A DNA stretch of 64,000 nt, taken from positions 7,452,001-7,516,000 of the forward strand of contig NZ_CP010407.1 in assembly GCF_000830005.1 (NCBI RefSeq). Reading direction: 5' to 3'. The translations under genes were made by a program, and so were the position numbers. Below the pieces are notes generated by a model. The model was not told where the DNA came from and did not search any database. It saw only the letters and a list, made by a program, of their open reading frames with translations. Each line of letters begins with the position of its first letter. Position 1 is the first letter of the stretch. The DNA is from Streptomyces vietnamensis (GTDB lineage: Bacteria; Actinomycetota; Actinomycetes; Streptomycetales; Streptomycetaceae). Shown here in pieces: positions 52,618-60,964 of this stretch.

Positions 52618-53279
52618 CCACCGACGACCCGGCGGTGACCACCGCCGGACAGCAGCGTGACCCCACGACGGCTCCTGGCGGAGCAAGCTATCGCGTACGA
52701 CGGTCCTACGGCCCGTCGTACGCACTTGCCCCCGCCCCAGAGGGCGGGGGAAGCCCAACTGGTCCCCGAGCGAGGGCGCTTGGGAACCAGCCGGGCAACC
52801 GGCACCAGGGGGCGCCGGTCACCGGGGGAGAAGCCGCCCGCGACGACCACCGTGAGCAGCTGAGCCCGAGCACGCCCGCCTTCCCCGACCGCAAGCCGCG
52901 CCGCCGCAGCCGCAACCCGAGCGAGCGCACCCGCAAGACGACCACCCGCCTCTCCGACACCGAGAAAGCCGAGATCGTCGCCGCCGCCGCGCAGCGCGGC
53001 GTCACCGTCGCCCGCTTCCTCGCAGCCGCCGGCCTCGCCGCCGCCCGCGGTTCGACCGCCCTGCACACCAACGAACGACTCGACACGGCCATCGACGAAC
53101 TCGTCGCCCTGCGTACCGCCCTGGCCCGGATCGGCAACAACATCAACCAGATCGCCTACGTCCACAACGCCGGAGGACAGCCCCGCCCCGGCGAACTCGA
53201 CCACGCACTGAGCGTTCTGACCAGGTCCCTCGGCCGCCTCGACGACGCGGCGAACGACCTGGTGACCAGGCGGCTGTGA
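52614..53279 (+). CDS. mobC: relaxosome accessory protein MobC
   Basis: A 221-residue protein. The first 100 residues are low-complexity and coincide with the hairpins of the candidate oriT. The C-terminal part has the ribbon-helix-helix head RKTTTRLSDTEKAEIVAAAA and the MobC signature ALARIGNNINQIAYVHNAGG. MobC binds near oriT and helps the relaxase melt DNA. Its stop overlaps the relaxase start. Confidence 0.88.
   Translation: MTTDDPAVTTAGQQRDPTTAPGGASYRVRRSYGPSYALAPAPEGGGSPTGPRARALGNQPGNRHQGAPVTGGEAARDDHREQLSPSTPAFPDRKPRRRSRNPSERTRKTTTRLSDTEKAEIVAAAAQRGVTVARFLAAAGLAAARGSTALHTNERLDTAIDELVALRTALARIGNNINQIAYVHNAGGQPRPGELDHALSVLTRSLGRLDDAANDLVTRRL
52694..52750 (-). other. candidate origin of transfer (oriT)
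   Basis: Two perfect inverted repeats lie side by side inside mobC: CGTACGACGG/CCGTCGTACG (52694-52703 and 52713-52722) and CCCCCGCCC/GGGCGGGGG (52729-52737 and 52742-52750). Read on the minus strand, the GC hairpin is directly followed by CAAGTGCGTACGAC. IncQ-type origins also have an inverted repeat followed by TAAGTGCG at nic, so a nick near AAGTGCG is plausible. Confidence 0.55.
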
Positions 53280-55042
53280 TGGTTCCCGACATCGGACGCG
53301 GCTCCCGCACCCACGGCCTCCTCGTCTACCTCTACGGCCCGGGCAGGCGCGAGGAGCACACCGACGCGCACCTTGTCGGCTCCTGGGACGGCTTCGCCCC
53401 CGACCCCGACCCCGGCCGCGACACCGACCCGCAAGTCACCCTCGCCCGCCTCACCGCCGCCCTCGACCTCCGGGTCAAGCAGGCCGGCGACCGCGCGCCC
53501 GCCAAGCATGTATGGCACTGCTCGGTCCGGACCGCCCCCGGCGATCGGCGACTCTCCGACGAGGAGTGGAACGCCGTCGCCCAGCGCATCGTCCACGCCA
53601 CCGGCATTGCCCCGGACGGCGATCCCGACGGCTGCCGGTGGATCGCCGTCCGCCACGCAGAGGACCACATCCACATCGTCGCCACCCTGGTCCGAGGAGA
53701 CCTGCGCAACCCACGCCTCAACTACGACTTCAACAAGGCCCAGGTCGAATGCCGTCGCATCGAGAAGGAGATGGGCCTGCGCCGCCTCAACGCCGGCGAC
53801 GGCACCGCAGCGAAGAACCCCACCAGCGCCGAAAGGTTCAAGGCCGAACGCACCGGCCGCCCCGAGACCTCCCGCGAGACGCTCCGCGAAGCCGTCCGCC
53901 AGGCTATCGCGGGAGCGGACGACGAGAAGGAGTTCTTCACCCGGCTGCGCGAGGCGGGCCTGCGCGTGAAAGTGCGCCACGCCCCCTCCGGTGACGCGCT
54001 CGGCTACAACGTGGCCCTGCCCGGCGATCGCAACCGCCACGGTGAACCGGTCTGGTACCCCGGCTCCAAGCTGGCTCCTGACCTGTCCCTTCCGAAGATC
54101 CGCCTCCGGCTCGCCGACGGTACCGCCGAGCGGGCAACGCCTTCGGCCGCCGGCGGCCGGCCGGACTGGTCCCCGCCCGCCCGAGAGCGCCGCAGCGCCA
54201 CCGGGATCGCCGAGCGTGCCGCCGTCCTCCTCGACGGCGACGACGATGACGCCGCAGCCCAGCTCGTCGGCGTCGGCGAACTCCTGGACGCGGTCGCCCA
54301 GACTTCCCCGGTCGCCACCCGAGCCGAGCTGGCTGCCGCCGCCCGAGCCTTCGAGCGGGCGACCCGCAGCCACGTCCGAGCAGAGCGCGCCGACACCCGG
54401 GCTCTCCGCTCGGCCGCCCGGGGCATCGTCCAGGCCGGCGGCTCGCTCGGCCGAGGCGAGGACGGCGGCACCACCGCCATGCTCCTCTCCACCCTGGTCC
54501 TGGTCACCCTCGCCGCCGCCCGTTGGCACTCCGCCCGCGGTCACGCCCAGCAGGCCCACGCTTCCCGACAGGCCGCCGAGCACCTGCGCACCGCATACCG
54601 TCAGGCCGCCGCCACCCCGATGCGGGTGCTGCACGACCAAGGCCGTGCCCTCCCCGAAGCCCAACGCCGGACGCACGAGGCCACCCTCCGCGCGGCCCTG
54701 CCGGAGCAGGGCGTACGAGCAGATGGCATGCCGACGAAGATCGACGCCCTGGTCGCCACGCTCGCCCAGGCCGAGCAGGCAGGCCACGACCCCGAGGCCC
54801 TCCTGCAGCAGGCCATCGACATGCGCGAACTCGACACCGCCGAGGACGTGAACGACGTCCTGGTCTGGCGCCTGCGCCGCCTCGCCCAGCTCCCCGCCCA
54901 CCCGAGCGAAGCTCCCCGTCGCCCGCAGGCCGGCACTCGCCCGACCAAGACCCCGGCCAACCGCACCAGCAAACGGAACGCACCCACGGTGGCACCGCGC
55001 CCTGCCGTCTCCGACCCGCGCAGCCGACCACCACGCCGCTGA
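53276..55042 (+). CDS. MOBP-type relaxase
   Basis: A 588-residue mobilization nuclease. The metal-binding histidines are in IAVRHAEDHIHIVATLVRGD (about residue 120-140), and the nucleophilic Tyr is expected near the N-terminus (LLVYLYGPG). After the nuclease domain the protein is helical and contains one hydrophobic stretch (TTAMLLSTLVLVTLAAARW). The Arg/Pro-rich tail may bind DNA. Tandem start codons GTG 53276 and ATG 53279 overlap the mobC stop. No coupling protein or T4SS genes are visible, so transfer may rely on helper functions. Confidence 0.9.
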   Translation: MMVPDIGRGSRTHGLLVYLYGPGRREEHTDAHLVGSWDGFAPDPDPGRDTDPQVTLARLTAALDLRVKQAGDRAPAKHVWHCSVRTAPGDRRLSDEEWNAVAQRIVHATGIAPDGDPDGCRWIAVRHAEDHIHIVATLVRGDLRNPRLNYDFNKAQVECRRIEKEMGLRRLNAGDGTAAKNPTSAERFKAERTGRPETSRETLREAVRQAIAGADDEKEFFTRLREAGLRVKVRHAPSGDALGYNVALPGDRNRHGEPVWYPGSKLAPDLSLPKIRLRLADGTAERATPSAAGGRPDWSPPARERRSATGIAERAAVLLDGDDDDAAAQLVGVGELLDAVAQTSPVATRAELAAAARAFERATRSHVRAERADTRALRSAARGIVQAGGSLGRGEDGGTTAMLLSTLVLVTLAAARWHSARGHAQQAHASRQAAEHLRTAYRQAAATPMRVLHDQGRALPEAQRRTHEATLRAALPEQGVRADGMPTKIDALVATLAQAEQAGHDPEALLQQAIDMRELDTAEDVNDVLVWRLRRLAQLPAHPSEAPRRPQAGTRPTKTPANRTSKRNAPTVAPRPAVSDPRSRPPRR

Positions 55043-55150
55043 TCAGCGCGTCCGGAAGGCCGGCCACCGACCAACCGGACTCCACGAAATGCATGGACAG
55101 CCTGTTTCACTGGCTGTTACGGATGAAAACAGGAAGCCCTCGAACGGGAG

Positions 55151-55555
55151 ATGACGCTCGTGCCCAGAACCACCGACCGCACCACGGAGCCGGCACCCGC
55201 GCGGCCCGTCGTCCCCGCCGGCACCGACCCCCTGCTGCAACTCCAGTACGAGACACAGCCGGCCGACTGCCCCGGCGCGACCCGCTGCGTCAGCCACCCA
55301 CACGAACTCGCCCTCGGAGGCATCCCCGTCATGTGCTCGGCCTGCCGGGCCCGACGCGACTGGCTGCTCATCAACCACGGCCGCAACGTCTGGATCCGCT
55401 GCCGCTGCAGTAACCAGTGGCCCGAACCCGAGATCAGCCGCGCCGACTTCGACGCCCTGATCGCCAGCCCGTACGGCACGACCTACCCCACCGTCGAGGA
55501 GGGTCTCGCTGCGCTCGGCTTCGACGGTGTCCTTGTCGGCGCCTACCTGGAGTAG
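55151..55555 (+). CDS. small zinc-ribbon-like protein
   Basis: A 134-residue protein after the relaxase. Cysteines in PADCPGATRCVSH, VMCSACRARRDW and WIRCRCSNQWPEP suggest one zinc-binding fold. The C-terminus LGFDGVLVGAYLE is helical. ATG at 55151 is close to GGGAG; GTG at 55160 has better spacing and may be the true start. Likely an accessory protein of the mobile element. Confidence 0.65.
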   Translation: MTLVPRTTDRTTEPAPARPVVPAGTDPLLQLQYETQPADCPGATRCVSHPHELALGGIPVMCSACRARRDWLLINHGRNVWIRCRCSNQWPEPEISRADFDALIASPYGTTYPTVEEGLAALGFDGVLVGAYLE

Positions 55556-55578
55556 TCACGCGAGGCAACGAAAAGCCG

Positions 55579-55610
55579 AGGAGCGCCAGCGATGTATCGG
55601 TGGCGCTCCT
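55579..55610 (+). terminator. hairpin terminator
   Basis: A 10-bp stem, AGGAGCGCCA paired with TGGCGCTCCT, encloses a 12-nt loop. It follows the zinc-ribbon gene by 24 bp and precedes the NACHT gene, separating the mobilization operon from its cargo. Confidence 0.7.
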
Positions 55611-55693
55611 TCAGGCTCTGAGCTTAGGGTGCACGAGCTCGTTAGATCGGGTACACCTCAGACAGTTGGGTGTGTCTCTGGCAGTATGCCCCC

Positions 55694-58585
55694 ATGCCTG
55701 ACTATGACCTGACCCGGCTTGGTGACCGTGCTTTCGAACAGCTCGTGGTGGGGCTCGCCCTCCGAGAGCTGGGTCCTGGTGTCAGCGTATTTGGCGATGG
55801 AAAAGATGGGGGTCGCGAAGCGACTTTCGATGGAACGATCCAGTGGTCCGCCACTGCTCTGTCGTCAGACGACGATCGTGACGTCTGGACTGGCTACACG
55901 GTATTGCAGGCCAAGTACCAGGTGAAGCCAAAGCCTAGCCCGTATGACAACGCGGTCTGGCTTCAGGGCCAGCTCACCGCAGAAATCGCCAGTTGGGTTG
56001 ATGCCGCAGAGAAGAGAACCCGAAAACGGCTTCCCGACTACCTGATCTTCGTTACCAACATCGATCTGTCAGCAGTGGCGAAGGTTGGGGGAATTGACCG
56101 CGTCACAGAGCTACTCGAAACGAAGCTCAGTGATGCTTCCAGTAAAGGTCTCGGAGTCAAGGGCTTTCGCATCTGGCATGCTGATCAGATCAGGACGATG
56201 CTCGATGCCAACCAAGCCGTGCGTTGGGCGTTTCCAGGATTGCTGACGGCTGGTGATGTATTGGAGCAGCTTGGCCACGACGTGGTGAGCCTGGGCAGTC
56301 TAGACATCCGGGACCCCTTGCGTCAGGAGCTGGTTAAGTCGCTCGCGGCGGATCGCTGGATTCGTCTCGGCCAGGCCGGCGGTTCAGGCGACGCGAAGCT
56401 GTGGCTCGACGACATCGCCATCGACCTCCCAGCGGTGGTCGATACGGATCAGGACTCCACTGTCAACGCTGTCCAGCATGTCCTTGAGGTGGGGGACTTG
56501 GTCTTGCGTCCGCAGCAGCCTGGGGGGCTGAGCCGACCGCATACCGTACTAGTCGGCGGCCCTGGACAGGGAAAGTCGACTCTCAGCCAGCTCATCGCTC
56601 AGGCCTACCGGGTGGCGATGCTTACCGATGTGAGTGTTGGTCCCAATGCTCAAACGATCGTGGATGGGACGAGGGAGGCATTGCATCGGCTGAACCTTGC
56701 CGTGCCAGCCAACCGGCGCTGGCCGGTTCGCATCGACTTGGCGAAGTACGCAGAGGAGCTCGGATCTGGCAGAGACACCAGCCTGCTGCGCTGGATTGCC
56801 CAGCACCTTTCCAAGCGCACCGTAGATTCCGTCCAGCCATCGAAATTGCGCGACTGGCTGCGTGCCTGGCCGTGGGCGTTGATCCTGGATGGTCTCGACG
56901 AGGTCCCCAGCCAGGTATCCCGCCGCGCTGTCTACGAGAAGGTTGACGAACTCCTCACGGATGCTGAAGATCTCAACGCGGACCTCCTTGTCGTGGTCAC
57001 CACGCGACCTACTGGCTACGACGAGCGCTTCCCTGAGGACCAGTTCCGGCACCTGCAACTGCAGCGGGTCCCTCCAGGGCAGGCCGCAGCCTTCGCCGAG
57101 CGGATTATCGCTAAACGATTCCCCGAGGATGAGGACATGCGCCTCAAGGTTGTCGGCCGGATGCGCGAGGCCGCAGGGGACCAGCTCACTGTACGGCTGA
57201 TGGAAACTCCACTCCAGGTCACGATCATGTCTTTGATCGTGGAGAAATATCCGACTCTGCCGCCTGATCGGTTCACTCTCTTCAACCTCTATTACCGAAC
57301 TGTTTCTGAGCGTGAAATCGCAAAGGATATCCCTGACGCGCGTTTTCTGTCGCAGAACAGCACCCAGATTGACAAGCTCCATGAGCAGGTAGGTTTGCGC
57401 CTGCAGGTGACTTCTGAGACGGCAGACGGCGCCGACGCACACATGAGTCACTCGGCACTCCATGCCTTGGCTGCAGCGCTCATGGAAGCTCGCGGGTTTG
57501 ACGTGGATGAAGCCACGGAGCGTGCCTCAGCCATCGTGGGAGCCGCCACTACGAGATTGGTACTGCTGGTGCCGCGGGACAGTGGGGTTGGATTCGACAT
57601 CCGCACGTTGCAGGAGCTCATGGCTGCCCGGGCGATCGTCGAAGGTGACGACAGTCAAGTCATCTCACGACTGCGCGCCATCGCTCATCACCCACACTGG
57701 CGCAACACTTGGCTGCTTGCAGTCGGGGCACTGCTGAAGCAGTCTGATCGTTTTGAGCGCCAGGTGCTGGATCTGCTGAGGCAGCTCGACTCAGAGCCTC
57801 GCCGCCTGAGGGACCACTTTCCGAGCGCGCCATCCTTGGCTGCAGACATACTGGACGACAATCTCGCAGTTGGACGACCGAGCTTTGAGCGAGGTCTGGT
57901 GGCGTGCCTGCTGACTGCGCTGAACAGGCCATCTGTGTCCCACTTGAATCGCCTGGCCGAGGGTTTTCTGAACGTTTCCGATACCTTCCGCAAGACCGTA
58001 TTTGAGCAGCTGGGCACTGCTCGAACCTCGGGTCCCATGCGGCGAGCTGCAGCAGTGCTAATTCTGGATGCGATGGAGAGGATTGCTTCTGATCCTGGCC
58101 GCCTGAACAGCATTCGTATCACGAAGAATAGATTCGCGATTACTGAGACAGAAAATCAGGCGTACGCTATGTGGAATCTTCTTCATCGCGCTCCGTCCGC
58201 ATCGCGCAATTCGGAATTGGTTGTCGACCTTGCGGAGCATCTGAAGGTGACTGTGCAAATGCCGGGTTTGGCTTCAGCTGATGTGGATCAGTTGCGTGCA
58301 GGGTTTGACTCACTGCAAGGGTCTCAGTTCATTCTTGTCGGATCTGAACCAGGCACGGTCATCCCTCTCGATCTGCAGAGTGGCTCCAAGGAGCCGCTTC
58401 TCGAGGCGCTGGAGACAGAAGACGTTGCCGCCACATTGGATATGGCGCTCAACGCGCTGCCTGAGACGCACTGGAACATTGAGGCGATGTTGGGTGCCCT
58501 GCTTAAGCCCGCACAAAGTCGCCTTCCTGTCGGCCAAGAACTCCTGAAGGAAATGGTGGCTGCGCAAGCGGCCTCCGCCCCGTAG
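55694..58585 (+). CDS. NACHT NTPase with N-terminal restriction-endonuclease-like domain (probable antiphage protein)
   Basis: A 963-residue single-gene system candidate. Residues 1 to about 180 resemble Mrr-like nucleases: FGDGKDGGREATFDG (33-47) with acidic metal ligands and VLQAKYQ (70-76) with the Q-x-K site. The NACHT module has Walker A VGGPGQGKST near 290 and Walker B WALILDGLDEVPS near 395. The C-terminal 400 residues are helical repeats for sensing. This matches bacterial NACHT defence proteins, in which recognition of a phage triggers the effector. Base composition is less GC-rich than neighbours, suggesting separate acquisition. ATG at 55694 preferred; 55670 possible. Confidence 0.85.
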   Translation: MPDYDLTRLGDRAFEQLVVGLALRELGPGVSVFGDGKDGGREATFDGTIQWSATALSSDDDRDVWTGYTVLQAKYQVKPKPSPYDNAVWLQGQLTAEIASWVDAAEKRTRKRLPDYLIFVTNIDLSAVAKVGGIDRVTELLETKLSDASSKGLGVKGFRIWHADQIRTMLDANQAVRWAFPGLLTAGDVLEQLGHDVVSLGSLDIRDPLRQELVKSLAADRWIRLGQAGGSGDAKLWLDDIAIDLPAVVDTDQDSTVNAVQHVLEVGDLVLRPQQPGGLSRPHTVLVGGPGQGKSTLSQLIAQAYRVAMLTDVSVGPNAQTIVDGTREALHRLNLAVPANRRWPVRIDLAKYAEELGSGRDTSLLRWIAQHLSKRTVDSVQPSKLRDWLRAWPWALILDGLDEVPSQVSRRAVYEKVDELLTDAEDLNADLLVVVTTRPTGYDERFPEDQFRHLQLQRVPPGQAAAFAERIIAKRFPEDEDMRLKVVGRMREAAGDQLTVRLMETPLQVTIMSLIVEKYPTLPPDRFTLFNLYYRTVSEREIAKDIPDARFLSQNSTQIDKLHEQVGLRLQVTSETADGADAHMSHSALHALAAALMEARGFDVDEATERASAIVGAATTRLVLLVPRDSGVGFDIRTLQELMAARAIVEGDDSQVISRLRAIAHHPHWRNTWLLAVGALLKQSDRFERQVLDLLRQLDSEPRRLRDHFPSAPSLAADILDDNLAVGRPSFERGLVACLLTALNRPSVSHLNRLAEGFLNVSDTFRKTVFEQLGTARTSGPMRRAAAVLILDAMERIASDPGRLNSIRITKNRFAITETENQAYAMWNLLHRAPSASRNSELVVDLAEHLKVTVQMPGLASADVDQLRAGFDSLQGSQFILVGSEPGTVIPLDLQSGSKEPLLEALETEDVAATLDMALNALPETHWNIEAMLGALLKPAQSRLPVGQELLKEMVAAQAASAP

Positions 58586-58811
58586 CGGCGGATAGGCACC
58601 TGCCGGTGGGGCGAGCCCACGAGCTTTGCGTCACCGGTCACGGCTCCGGTTGGTGCTGGACGGCGGCGAGGGTGCCGGCGATGGCCGCCACGAAGACGCT
58701 GGCGAGGAGGTGCGTCAAGATGCCCCTGGAACGGGCCGACTTCCAGCGCGTCGGCCCGGCACGGTGTCGTCGAGGATGAGCGTACGCACGTGTGGCCGGG
58801 TGTACGGCAAA

Positions 58812-58841
58812 GCCGCCCCTGCCTGATCGGTGAGGGGCGGC
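58812..58841. terminator. hairpin between convergent genes
   Basis: GCCGCCCCT pairs with AGGGGCGGC around a 12-nt loop. It lies between the NACHT gene and the minus-strand gene ending at 58859, and can serve both directions. The 273-bp gap around it holds no convincing gene. Confidence 0.65.
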
Positions 58842-58858
58842 CTTCTGAGGTTCTCGGT

Positions 58859-59188
58859 TCAGACTTCGGCGAGGCGGTTCGAGAAGTCGAGGGCGTCGGT
58901 CGCGAACGCAAGGGCGGCGCACAGGCCGGTCACTTCGTAGAGGGTCGGGCGGACCAGGCGCGGCCAGTCGTCCGGGGCGGCTGGCCAGGAGGCGAGGTGC
59001 GCCTCGGTGCTGGCTAGGCCCAGGTGGGCACTCACGTCCCAGCCGGAACGAGAAGCGGGCTCCCAGCGGAGGCAGATGCGGCCGAGGGGGAGCCTCGGGG
59101 TTCCGGCGGCGAGCCACATGACGTCGAGGGAGCCGTCGTGCCGGGAGGAGACGCGCTGGACCAGCGCGCCGCGTACGCCGTCCGGCAT
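58859..59188 (-). CDS. hypothetical protein (109 residues or longer)
   Basis: The first ATG, at 59188, gives PDGVRGALVQRVSSRHDG. However, GGAGGCTTCC, identical to the site ahead of the next upstream gene's TTG start, lies 45 bp earlier and points to an ATC codon at 59233 (adding SSHALPLYSLPVHP). The product has the flavour of short mobile-element proteins: an N-terminal strand region with DVMWLAAGTPRLPLGRICLR and a helical end. Unknown family. Confidence 0.6.
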   Translation of the reverse strand: MPDGVRGALVQRVSSRHDGSLDVMWLAAGTPRLPLGRICLRWEPASRSGWDVSAHLGLASTEAHLASWPAAPDDWPRLVRPTLYEVTGLCAALAFATDALDFSNRLAEV

Positions 59189-59260
59189 GGGATGTACGGG
59201 GAGGCTGTACAGCGGGAGGGCGTGTGACGAGATGGAAGCCTCCGGAGAGCAGGGAAGAGG

Positions 59261-59473
59261 TTAGGACCAGGTGAGGGCGTCGCGTACCGACGTGGGGAGG
59301 TAGTCCTCCTGGCCGTCGTCGGGGATGAACGCCTTGCCGTCCTGGACGACGACCTGGGTTGCCAGGTAGTGGGTGAAGGGGAAGTCGGGGTTGACAGCGA
59401 GGCGGATCGGCAGGTCGGGGTCGAGGTCCTGAAGCTGGCGGAGTAGGTGGCCGACGGTCAGGTACTGGGGCAA
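59261..59473 (-). CDS. small hypothetical protein (70 residues), TTG start
   Basis: The TTG at 59473 follows CGGAGGCTTCC. The protein (YLTVGHLLRQLQDLDPDLPIRL ... HYLATQVVVQDGKAFIPDD) resembles short 'DLDPD-P' proteins seen in Streptomyces elements, where a helix is followed by a beta hairpin. It lies 72 bp upstream (in transcript terms) of the next gene's ATG. No function known. Confidence 0.65.
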   Translation of the reverse strand: MPQYLTVGHLLRQLQDLDPDLPIRLAVNPDFPFTHYLATQVVVQDGKAFIPDDGQEDYLPTSVRDALTWS

Positions 59474-59545
59474 GGAAGCCTCCGAAGCGGTACGGGCGGG
59501 CGGGGCGGAGCGTCAGGGAGTGGCGGGACCCCGAGAACGGATGCC

Positions 59546-59582
59546 GGTGAGCGGGCCGGGTCGGTGGTGCCGCCCGCTCACC
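59546..59582 (-). terminator. hairpin after the DUF317 gene
   Basis: GGTGAGCGGG pairs with CCCGCTCACC around 17 bases. It lies 4 bp after the stop of the DUF317 gene on the minus strand, so it is probably its terminator. Confidence 0.6.
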
Positions 59583-59585
59583 GAT

Positions 59586-59947
59586 TCAGCAGGGGGAGTG
59601 GGCGACGAGGGCGGCGAGGAATCCGGCCACCGCCTCGGCGGGGTGTCGGTGCCGAACTCCTGGACCCACGCGTCGCCTTCGGTGGGCTGCACCTGGACCC
59701 GCCAGACGAGGCCCAGCGTCCAGGCAGCGGGGCCCTCGGGGAGCCAGCCGACGTAGACGCGGCCGTCTGGGCTCGTCGCGTGGACGTTGGCCTCCGGGGT
59801 GTCGACGATCGTCCAGCCGAGGGCGTGGAGGAGGTCGAGCACCGGGCTCGCCCAGTGGTCTGAGGAGAGCCAGTGGCGGTCTTCCACTGCGGGGCGGAGG
59901 ACGGCGGGCAGGAGGGTGGCGGAGGCGTTCACGGTTGGACGATCCAT
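59586..59947 (-). pseudogene. DUF317 protein with a one-base frameshift near its end
   Basis: ATG at 59947 opens a DUF317 domain: HWLSSDHWASPVLDLLHALG, NVHATSPDGRVYVGWLPEG, WRVQVQPTEGDAWVQEFGTD. After GTDTP the family sequence continues as AEAVAGFLAALVAHSPC in another frame, stopping at 59586. The break is in the GGGG run at 59640-59643. Unshifted, the frame runs on to 59513 with a non-family tail. It may be a sequencing slip, in which case the gene is intact. Confidence 0.7.
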
Positions 59948-60146
59948 TCGTTGACCTACGGTTTTTCCCGACACCCGTACGTTGACATGGGGTGTGACGA
60001 AGTCCGTAGTCGTTTCCGGGGATGACCCGTCTGCCGTGGGCGAACTGGCCACGGCCAGGCGCCCAGGAAGCAGTCGGCGCGGGAATGGACCGACGTCCGG
60101 GGTTGTCGTAACCGAGTTACGGCGGCAAGCCGAAGGGGGAGCAGGG

Positions 60147-60413
60147 ATGACGGAGCCGGGCATACATTGGGACGGGGCCGGGCTGGAGCGCAAGATCCGC
60201 GCCGCCGGGCGTCCGTGGACCGTGGGCGACATCGCGATGGTCGCCGATGGCCAGTGGGGCATCGGCGCGCAGTCCGACAGGTGGCCGGACGAGGACGCGG
60301 TGGTGGAGCACCGGGTCGAGGAAGGCCAGCGCGTCGAGCTGACGGTGGAGGAGCTGACCCGCGCGGTGGGCGCCCGCACCGAGGGCACCCACCGCGACGA
60401 GGACCTCGCCTGA
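60147..60413 (+). CDS. small hypothetical protein (88 residues)
   Basis: ATG at 60147 follows GGGGGAGCAGGG. The sequence (WTVGDIAMVADGQWGIGAQS ... HRVEEGQRVELTVEELTRAV) looks like a small beta-rich domain with an acidic end. It is the only plus-strand gene in this part and is divergent from the DUF317 gene (200 bp between them). Family unknown. Confidence 0.6.
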   Translation: MTEPGIHWDGAGLERKIRAAGRPWTVGDIAMVADGQWGIGAQSDRWPDEDAVVEHRVEEGQRVELTVEELTRAVGARTEGTHRDEDLA

Positions 60414-60417
60414 CCGT

Positions 60418-60906
60418 TCAGCGGCGAGGCCCTGATGAGGGCGCCGATGGCCCGACGGCAGCCGCAGGAACAGGCTGGTCAGGCACCTGGCCCGGGGCAT
60501 GTGAAGCGAGCCCCGAGCGGGCGACAGCGGCCCGGGACAGGTTCGCCGCCGGCCCCCGGTCCGCGGTCGAGGCGGCTTCGCGTGCTTCGACCCCACGCCG
60601 GACCGCCTGCACGTACGCACCGCTCTCCGCGAGCGCGACGCGAAGGTCGGCCGCCGAGCTGGAGAGCCGGTCCAGCTCGTAGAAGGCCGGCACGTACCCG
60701 GGCCGGGTGAGGGCGTGCAGACGGTCCTGGTGGACGGACACCGCGTTGTCGGTGATGGCCAGGGCCGTACGGATGTGCATGGCCGAGCGCAGGAGCGGGT
60801 CGTCGCAGGGGCGACGGACCGCGAGGACTTCCAGGACCTCGATCGGCTGACCCCAGGCTTTCTCGATTATGGAAGTGGCCTGGTCGAGCGCGGTGGTGTC
60901 GGGCAT
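60418..60906 (-). CDS. helical hypothetical protein (162 residues)
   Basis: ATG at 60906 follows CAGGAGTTCC. The first 110 residues are predicted helices (IIEKAWGQPIEVLEVLA ... AMHIRTALAITDNAVSVHQDRL ... LSSSAADLRVALAESGAYV), and the last 50 are Ala/Arg-rich and unstructured. It belongs to the minus-strand set with the DUF317 protein upstream in the transcript. It converges on the small plus-strand gene with only 4 bp between stops. Confidence 0.65.
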   Translation of the reverse strand: MPDTTALDQATSIIEKAWGQPIEVLEVLAVRRPCDDPLLRSAMHIRTALAITDNAVSVHQDRLHALTRPGYVPAFYELDRLSSSAADLRVALAESGAYVQAVRRGVEAREAASTADRGPAANLSRAAVARSGLASHAPGQVPDQPVPAAAVGPSAPSSGPRR

Positions 60907-60964
60907 GAAGGAACTCCTGTTGTCCGGAGGGGCGGAGGGGACGTCCGGGAAGGCCCGGGCGGGG

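Noticed and set aside
58629..58790. Hydrophobic minus-strand peptide before the NACHT 3' hairpin (LLASVFVAAIAGTLAAVQ)
   Set aside because: It could be a small membrane peptide, but no suitable start codon and ribosome site is clear.
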